Assembly (NCBI RefSeq): GCF_027923765.1
Contig: NZ_AP026709.1
Span: 3,337,501 to 3,401,500 of the forward strand
Length of the DNA: 64,000 bases
DNA from: Pseudodesulfovibrio nedwellii
Lineage (GTDB): Bacteria; Desulfobacterota; Desulfovibrionia; Desulfovibrionales; Desulfovibrionaceae
Direction of reading: 5' to 3'
Made by a program: the position numbers and the translations under genes
Notes under the pieces: generated by a model
Databases searched by the model: none
What the model was told of the DNA's origin: nothing
Seen by the model: the letters and a program-made list of their open reading frames with translations, nothing else
Shown here: in pieces, positions 59,057 through 64,000 of the stretch
Position numbering within the stretch: the first letter of the stretch is position 1
How the letters are laid out: every line of letters begins with the position of its first letter

Positions 59057-60106
59057 ATGACTGCTGCCGACTCTACTCGTATTTCCAATCTTAAGCGACG
59101 CGCAAAAAAAATGCTTAAAGGCCTACAGGCTGGTGAGCGAAGTGCTACGCATGCGTTCCAACAGGATCGTATTGCGGAAATGCTTGGGTGCCCTGTTAAT
59201 GATCTTGATTGCATCACATCTAAAGCCAAACACAAACATGCACTAGAGATTGTCGCCATCGCCGAAGGCTTTGAAGGCTGGCGTGATTTAAAGGGTTTTG
59301 AAAACCAAAACCGCCCCTTACTGCCTTGGTTTGCTCAACGCATGATGGAAGAGTGCATGAACGCAACAAGTGATCTCAGATCAATTCTTTCATCTATAGA
59401 AGAGTGTCCTGAAAACCTCATTTCAGATAGATTGAAGGAAAGCTGTTTGAGTGTGCAAAATTCAATTGATCTTGTGGCTTCGAACATTCCCAACATGGAT
59501 TCTGCTATTCATCAATCGTGCTCCGAACTCAGTGATGCAAGCACAGAACTCTTTCGCTCTATTGTCATCTCTCCTAAAGGTGTCTCAGATAGTGTTCTTT
59601 TTACCTACCGAGCCGAGGATATTGTGAAATATGCTGAACTGTTAGTTCTCCTCGCCGAAAGAAAAGTCGCCTATGAAATACATGATGCATCCGAGTTTTG
59701 TTATCAACATGATGGAGCCAAGCGGTTAGGTCAGCTAAGTGAGTTGGAGAGCTCGATAAGCAAGGCCCAGAAAATGGCAGTCGATATCCAAACTGGAATT
59801 ATTGTTAGCCCGCCGCATGATAAATTAAGTGAGTTTTGTGCTCATGGGTATATGGAAAAGGCGTGCATGGCTTTGGATCATCTTGCTAGAGTCACCCAGA
59901 AACGCCTGTCCGGGGATTTGCCAGCATGGCTTGTATCACGCTCTGCCATAACTATTCTTCAAGCGTTGACCTGGATAAAGGACGACGCAGAAAAGAATAC
60001 CGGAACTCAAGTAGACCTCACCAGTCTAGACAAACTAAATTGGCAAATTCAGTCGATAAAAATGTTGGAATGGAAGATTACGACAGAAGCTCTAGTTGCA
60101 CCTTAA
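59057..60106 (+). CDS. Unknown 349-residue cargo protein
   Basis: AGGAG precedes the ATG at 59057. The N-terminal ~70 residues (ISNLKRRAKKMLKGLQAGERSATHAF...HKHALEIVAIAEGFEGWRDLKGF) match a small helical module seen at the start of various phage- or plasmid-linked and ankyrin-type proteins. The remaining ~270 residues are helical without a recognised domain or membrane segment. It lies inside the direct-repeat-flanked cassette with a 133-residue gene. A defence or accessory role is possible but unsupported. Confidence 0.65.
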   Translation: MTAADSTRISNLKRRAKKMLKGLQAGERSATHAFQQDRIAEMLGCPVNDLDCITSKAKHKHALEIVAIAEGFEGWRDLKGFENQNRPLLPWFAQRMMEECMNATSDLRSILSSIEECPENLISDRLKESCLSVQNSIDLVASNIPNMDSAIHQSCSELSDASTELFRSIVISPKGVSDSVLFTYRAEDIVKYAELLVLLAERKVAYEIHDASEFCYQHDGAKRLGQLSELESSISKAQKMAVDIQTGIIVSPPHDKLSEFCAHGYMEKACMALDHLARVTQKRLSGDLPAWLVSRSAITILQALTWIKDDAEKNTGTQVDLTSLDKLNWQIQSIKMLEWKITTEALVAP

Positions 60107-60228
60107 GGACAGTCAATTGCTAGAATGTTTGTAGTTCGTGAGGGCTTTAAAATATTTAGTTTTTACTGCAGTTGGTAGCGAAATAAGCCGTTTCGCTTCT
60201 TGAGAACAATTAATCTGATGGGTGCAAT

Positions 60229-60630
60229 ATGAATTCACATGATGAAATGAAACAGTATCATTTAGATATGTATAATGAGTATGTTGAGAGAGGGTATGTT
60301 GATAAAATTGAGTCGCTCAAAGATATATACATTTTCGGACCTAGGAGTGGACAGAATTTAGATTATTTTCATAATTTATTGCCATTGGTTCTAGATACTT
60401 TTGGAGACAGAACTTTTAATGTGATTGAGCGATATCATCACCTTAAAGCAACACCTCTGAAAAAATGGCCTAATGGGACCATGAGTGTTTTTATTACTGC
60501 TGAGTCCATTTTGTTTAAAGGTAAAGTGGATGGATTTTTTACGTATAGAGATAAAAATGGTTTCACTTGTGAGTATCTTAGCGATGGTCATGGGAGAATA
60601 GATCGAGCCTTCAAGGTGAAGGCGGAATAA
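60229..60630 (+). CDS. Unknown 133-residue cargo protein
   Basis: The 133-residue protein starts MNSHDEMKQYHLDMYNEYVERG and shows an alpha/beta pattern ending CEYLSDGHGRIDRAFKVKAE. No known domain is recognised. Its codon use is more AT-rich than the host genes on the left. It is followed by a strong terminator and then the right cassette repeat. Confidence 0.6.
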   Translation: MNSHDEMKQYHLDMYNEYVERGYVDKIESLKDIYIFGPRSGQNLDYFHNLLPLVLDTFGDRTFNVIERYHHLKATPLKKWPNGTMSVFITAESILFKGKVDGFFTYRDKNGFTCEYLSDGHGRIDRAFKVKAE

Positions 60631-60662
60631 TGGTAATTTCAGATGTTTGAGAATTGAAAAAT

Positions 60663-60692
60663 AGCCCTCTACTGTTTGGTAGAGGGCTTTTA
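60663..60692 (+). terminator. Terminator of the cassette genes
   Basis: AGCCCTCTAC pairs with GTAGAGGGCT around a 6-nt loop, followed by TTTTATTT. Confidence 0.85.
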
Positions 60693-60803
60693 TTTATGTG
60701 TTTTAGAAATGGGGCCACTGAGCGGTGTTTTAAGGTGGACAGCTTGAATCAACCTTGAGGAAAGTGTGCATTCTGGAGTGAGTTATTTAGGGTGTCCCGA
60801 ATT

Positions 60804-60825
60804 ACTGATTATTAGTCAGTAAGTC
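60804..60825 (+). repeat. Anticodon-arm-like palindrome, right direct copy
   Basis: ACTGA-TTATTAG-TCAGT followed by AAGTC, in the same orientation as the copy at 58783 and with 19 of 22 bases identical over the repeat. Together they flank a 2.0-kb segment with two genes. Confidence 0.6.
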
Positions 60826-60834
60826 GCACTGGCC

Positions 60835-61110
60835 TTACGGCCACTTCTGGCGTGTATGGAGCACTCTGGCGATTTCCACATGCTCAGTTACCTTGTAGAC
60901 CAAAACATACGACTGATCAGGGATCACAAGCTCTCGTGTTCCTTCCAGTTGACCGGGGCGCCCTGAGTTGGGGAATTGGGCAAGCAGTTCGACTGACGTA
61001 AAGAGCCTGTTGACGAGGTTCTGGCCTACGTCCTTTTCCTGCTTTTCAATGAAGTATCGGAGAATGGTTGCAATATCTCGATGGGCGCTATCTGCCCATT
61101 TAATCAACAT
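60835..61110 (-). CDS. RelE/ParE-superfamily toxin
   Basis: The 91-residue protein has the ParE pattern: IKWADSAHRDIATILRYF, FPNSGRPGQLEGTRELVIPDQSYVLVYKV, and the C-terminal VEIARVLHTRQKWP with the conserved H.R..W. ParE toxins poison gyrase; RelE types cut mRNA. The gene overlaps the upstream antitoxin gene by 11 bp, the usual order for parDE. It probably stabilises the integrated element. Confidence 0.92.
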   Translation of the reverse strand: MLIKWADSAHRDIATILRYFIEKQEKDVGQNLVNRLFTSVELLAQFPNSGRPGQLEGTRELVIPDQSYVLVYKVTEHVEIARVLHTRQKWP

Positions 61111-61351
61111 CGTAGCCCATCTCCCTGATGGTGCTTTTCACCTGATCATGGGTAACAGTCTTTCCGGTTTCCAGATCATCCAATCCCTTGGTTACCTGCT
61201 CCCTGAACCAGAAATCATAGTCCAAGAAGTTGTCAACGGCTTCCTTGATGATGGAAGTGCGGGACTTGCCGAGCCCTTTTGCTATTTCATCCAAGCGAGC
61301 CAAGGTTTCGGCATCGAAACGTGCGCTGATTGATGTTGTTTGCATCCTCAT
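61100..61351 (-). CDS. Ribbon-helix-helix antitoxin
   Basis: From MRMQTTSISARFDAETLARLDEIAKGLGKSRTSIIKEAV, with AAAGGAGAG upstream, the protein is 83 residues. The N-terminus is a CopG/ParD-like RHH DNA-binding domain, and the C-terminal tail (YDFWFREQVTKGLDDLETG...) is the usual toxin-binding part. It autoregulates the pair in known systems. Confidence 0.9.
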   Translation of the reverse strand: MRMQTTSISARFDAETLARLDEIAKGLGKSRTSIIKEAVDNFLDYDFWFREQVTKGLDDLETGKTVTHDQVKSTIREMGYDVD

Positions 61352-61524
61352 CTCTCCTTTGTGTGCCACAAACGTAGCACAGGTTTTGTTCAGCGGCAAG
61401 CTCTCTCCTATTCTTGTCCGGTTTAAAAGGATGAACTGGTTCAAACCGTTTGAGCAGATGCAACGCCTCTATTGAGAGTGTAATAAATATGGTTGGTAGA
61501 TCACCCTCAGAATAAGGAGTCGTT

Positions 61525-62244
61525 ATGAACAGAGGCACTCAGTGGGGCAAGTTGGAGTTCAATGAAAGTGACGAGTATTATGAAGCCATGCTCCCGGATT
61601 ATCAGTTACTCGAAAAATGGGATGAAGAGCATGAAGGTGGGGGGCAAGTCTGGTCTTTCAGTCTAAGGCAACTCACTCAGCAAATTGAAGATGAATTGAT
61701 GTCTATGTGGAAGTCAAAGGTTGAGCTTGTCTATGATATTGGGCTTAAGCTGCATCAGTTTAGATCGGTTCTGTCCTATCGTTTTGAAGAAAGCGTCAAT
61801 GAGCGTCTGCCTTTTAGTTACTCAACTGCATGTAACTATATAAACGTTTTCAAAAGGTTTGATTCGGCGCAGGATGCGGCCTTATTCGATTCAAAAGTCA
61901 TGTACGCTATGGCAACCAAGAATTTCCCATATGAAGTAAGGAAAGACATGATTTCGAGAGCGAAGAAAGGGGAAGTCGTTACTCTTGAAGAAGTTCGTGA
62001 TGCCAGGGATGCGGTTAGAAGGGAAGCTGCCAGTGGGATGAATGAAGAGAGCAATCCGATTGAACCCAATAAGACCCCATATATGGATCTGGCAGAACGG
62101 ATCAAATCTTCATTGGAAGATATCGTTTCTGAGGTTGAAGAATTCTCTTTTCCTGATGCCTTGTCGGAGAATGAAGAGTGGAGCCAATTGGCTGTGTGGT
62201 CTTTGTTGGAGGAGCTCGGAAAGGTTTTTGAACCCGATAAGTAG
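61525..62244 (+). CDS. Plasmid-type protein, DUF3102-like
   Basis: The start ATG follows AAGGAG. The 239-residue protein has a central region YDIGLKLHQFRSVLSYRFEESVNERLPFSYSTACNYINVFKRF, which resembles the DUF3102/KilA-linked helical module of plasmid and phage genes. The C-terminus is acidic and helical. It precedes a Rep-like gene, so it may help replication or partition of the element. Family call is tentative. Confidence 0.6.
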   Translation: MNRGTQWGKLEFNESDEYYEAMLPDYQLLEKWDEEHEGGGQVWSFSLRQLTQQIEDELMSMWKSKVELVYDIGLKLHQFRSVLSYRFEESVNERLPFSYSTACNYINVFKRFDSAQDAALFDSKVMYAMATKNFPYEVRKDMISRAKKGEVVTLEEVRDARDAVRREAASGMNEESNPIEPNKTPYMDLAERIKSSLEDIVSEVEEFSFPDALSENEEWSQLAVWSLLEELGKVFEPDK

Positions 62245-62263
62245 AACTCCAACCGTTGGAGTT
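62245..62263 (+). terminator. Terminator-like perfect hairpin after the DUF3102-like gene
   Basis: AACTCCAAC and GTTGGAGTT flank a single C and directly follow the stop codon. A short TTAG follows. It could also serve as an operator for the Rep-like gene. Confidence 0.5.
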
Positions 62264-62351
62264 TTAGAATTGGCATTAGCCATATACTGTAAGCAAAATA
62301 TATACATATATACTTTCATTATCCCCGTCTGGGGAGCTGTGGAGATGTTCA

Positions 62352-63425
62352 TTGTACCAAGATTGGAGATTACAATACGAGAGCTATGCTGTTCAGAATG
62401 CCGCGCGAATACACCAAGGTATGGTTGCGAAGGCTTGTTCTCGAATAACAGCCGTTGTTCCGCACATACACAGAGTCACCATGTCTTTGAAAAAGGCACC
62501 AGTGAACCTGTTGCGTGCGCGTTTGCCTAAGTTCAGGCAACTTGCCCCAGATGGTAGGCGGTCGGGTTATAACTATATGGCCTTCTTTCATCTCCAGGGG
62601 ATAGAGTTTAAAATTTACTACTGGAACAAACCCAAAAAAGCTGGAGCGATGATAGAAGTGACTAGTCCTAGCCCAGCATCTTTGGAGGATTTGTGGAAGA
62701 GGCTCAAAGCTCTGCACATGACTTCGGTGGAGTACGCCATCGATTTTAAGTGCAAGGAGGCGGCTGATGCTCCTTTGGTGCATTGGCTGCTTAGGCGGTA
62801 TATTCGTTTTGCAAACTATACCGGTCCGGTTACATCTGCAGGCCGTGTCTTCACTGGGATTGACGATGAGGGAGATGAGAATAGCGTTTCTTATTTCTGG
62901 GATAATGTCAGGAAATATATTGCCGTAAAGATTTATGAGCGGGGGCTAGATCTCCCCGATGATGAGAAAAGGGACGGCAAGCCGTCTTGGTCAATGGACT
63001 GCTTAGATAGAGTTCGGCTAGAGTTTACGTTTAAAAATGACAAAGCGAAAGAGAAGCGCAAAAGGCTCAATGTAAAATACTTGAATGGATTTCGAAGATG
63101 CCCTCGGATGCTAGAATTGCTTGATGGACAATTTGCCTTCAGTGTTTTCAAGAAGGGTAACCATCTACCAAGGGAGTGGGATCATTACCCTGAGCTTGAT
63201 GCATCTGGTGGAATAGAGTCTTTTCATGTTGAATGGCTAGCCGCAGCTAATAAGGTGAGCAATCCATACCAATGCTACCGAGATTCAGTGTTGATGGCTC
63301 CACTTATGAAGAAGATTCAATTGGCGTTGAAAGACTATGACCAGCGATGGACAATTCAAGCCGATAAAGCTCGGATGAAAGTTGGGACTTTTGAAGGGAA
63401 ATTTTTGCAATGGGAAGTTATATAA
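62352..63425 (+). CDS. Putative replication initiation protein of the integrated element
   Basis: The reading frame opens at a TTG (GGAG eight bases upstream) and gives up to 357 residues; ATG codons at 62421 and 62481 are alternative starts. Segments VEYAIDF, KYIAVKIYERG and DRVRLEFTFKND recall rolling-circle Rep_trans or filamentous-phage replication proteins, in which an aromatic YxK-like motif is catalytic. No clear double-His metal motif is seen. A Rep gene would mark the element as plasmid- or phage-derived. Assignment is tentative. Confidence 0.5.
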   Translation: MYQDWRLQYESYAVQNAARIHQGMVAKACSRITAVVPHIHRVTMSLKKAPVNLLRARLPKFRQLAPDGRRSGYNYMAFFHLQGIEFKIYYWNKPKKAGAMIEVTSPSPASLEDLWKRLKALHMTSVEYAIDFKCKEAADAPLVHWLLRRYIRFANYTGPVTSAGRVFTGIDDEGDENSVSYFWDNVRKYIAVKIYERGLDLPDDEKRDGKPSWSMDCLDRVRLEFTFKNDKAKEKRKRLNVKYLNGFRRCPRMLELLDGQFAFSVFKKGNHLPREWDHYPELDASGGIESFHVEWLAAANKVSNPYQCYRDSVLMAPLMKKIQLALKDYDQRWTIQADKARMKVGTFEGKFLQWEVI

Positions 63426-63455
63426 TCCGATGGTATGTAAATTGTTTAAAAAAAG

Positions 63456-63485
63456 GGGTCTGTGTTAGCGCATCAGCACAGACCC
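63456..63485. terminator. Bidirectional terminator at the convergent end
   Basis: GGGTCTGTG pairs perfectly with CACAGACCC around a 12-nt loop; A-rich on the left and TAGTTT on the right. Confidence 0.85.
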
Positions 63486-63496
63486 TAGTTTATGGA

Positions 63497-64000
63497 TTAT
63501 TGTAGTTCTCGAACAAAGCGTAGAGTGTCGTTTTGAGCTTCGACAGCGGACAAAACCATCAGCTCATTGTCGGCGGGGTTCATGGTGAGGCCTACCAATT
63601 TTCCTGTAGATAGTCTTAACGCCATGAAACAAACTCCATCTGCGTCAGCAGGTGTAAACTTCATAACATCAAGTGTGCTACGCCTTTCGTTAATGATCAA
63701 GGCATAAGGCTTATGCCTCATGTCGAAACCCCACTCTTCTCCGGTTGAATCGACAACCCAATAGGCGGATGCTTCTAATCGGAAGTCTGCTTCTGTATAC
63801 TGCTTGGCCCCGCCTTGAGTGAAGAGAAGAACCGCCCCTCCAAGTACGATCGGGATGAAAAAGACCAGGACAGCTTTGGGCCACTCGAAAGCCTGTGCGC
63901 CCACCGGCAATTGCTTTTTGGCTTTGATGCCTGCGTATATGTTTACCGGGATTGCTGTAAGCGGGGTAAAGCTGATTGCTGCCAATATTAGGCCCTTCAC
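63497..64000 (-). CDS. Membrane-anchored protein of unknown function (start at or beyond window edge)
   Basis: The visible 167 residues begin at a GTG lying exactly on the window edge, so the true start may lie outside. Two hydrophobic helices (LILAAISFTPLTAIPVNIY and VLVFFIPIVLGGAVLLF) are followed by a ~100-residue soluble domain with FRLEASAYWVVDSTGEEWGFDMRHKPYALIINERR. No family is recognised. It converges on the Rep-like gene and belongs to the integrated element. Confidence 0.6.
   Translation of the reverse strand: MKGLILAAISFTPLTAIPVNIYAGIKAKKQLPVGAQAFEWPKAVLVFFIPIVLGGAVLLFTQGGAKQYTEADFRLEASAYWVVDSTGEEWGFDMRHKPYALIINERRSTLDVMKFTPADADGVCFMALRLSTGKLVGLTMNPADNELMVLSAVEAQNDTLRFVRELQ

Noticed and set aside
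1-64000. CRISPR arrays, rRNA genes, complete tRNA genes and insertion sequences
   Set aside because: I looked for regularly spaced repeats, rRNA-like blocks, cloverleaf ends and transposase motifs and saw none apart from the tRNA-Thr fragment.

Overview
The window looks like a chromosome segment of a marine-type sulfate-reducing bacterium of the Desulfovibrionaceae (Desulfovibrio/Pseudodesulfovibrio-like). The evidence is a periplasmic HydAB-type [FeFe] hydrogenase with its HydE/F/G maturases, a 218-residue low-molecular-weight sulfite reductase, tandem feoA genes with feoB, and ferredoxin-linked 2-oxoacid oxidation. Genus assignment is inference; no rRNA gene is present.

Left part (1-26,980) is mostly metal handling. 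It holds larB(partial)-larE-larC for the nickel-pincer cofactor, a polar amino-acid ABC transporter, a PchR-like AraC regulator divergent from a TonB-dependent receptor, mntP, and a DUF1611/amino-acid racemase pair. After a cold-shock-like RRM protein comes a long iron/metal locus: a Fur-family regulator divergent from feoA-feoA-feoB, several DUF4198 periplasmic proteins, a ZnuABC-type transporter with two binding proteins and a DUF6162 protein, a FeoB-associated Cys-rich peptide, an outer-membrane channel and a BtuF-like binding protein. Fur boxes are visible upstream of feoA and before two other genes.

Middle part (26,995-46,400) is energy metabolism and an unusual operon. hydF, hydE, an unknown 197-residue gene, hydG and a TM1266-like regulator are preceded by a structured, terminator-linked leader RNA I cannot assign. 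hydAB and the small sulfite reductase follow. Next is an apparently single leftward operon: GntR regulator, 75-residue protein, polytopic membrane protein, Tat-exported metallo-beta-lactamase-fold protein, long CobW GTPase, ExbB, ExbD, TonB. Three copies of a TGGTNNNACCA operator lie around its promoter. A PAS protein and metE under a cobalamin riboswitch complete the block.

Right part: 47,006-58,269 is a catabolic cluster: BCCT transporter, IclR regulator, butyrate kinase, phosphotransbutyrylase, MFS transporter, four-subunit 2-oxoacid:ferredoxin oxidoreductase and a 938-residue FAD/Fe-S 2-hydroxyacid dehydrogenase. It reads as a route from a 2-hydroxy acid to a free carboxylate, with ATP made by substrate-level phosphorylation. 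At 58,557 a 3' fragment of a tRNA-Thr(CGT) with its terminator marks the left end of an integrated element. That element carries integrase-arm-like repeats, a 2-kb cassette between direct copies of a palindrome shaped like the tRNA anticodon arm, a ParE/RHH toxin-antitoxin pair, and plasmid-like genes, and it runs past the window's end.
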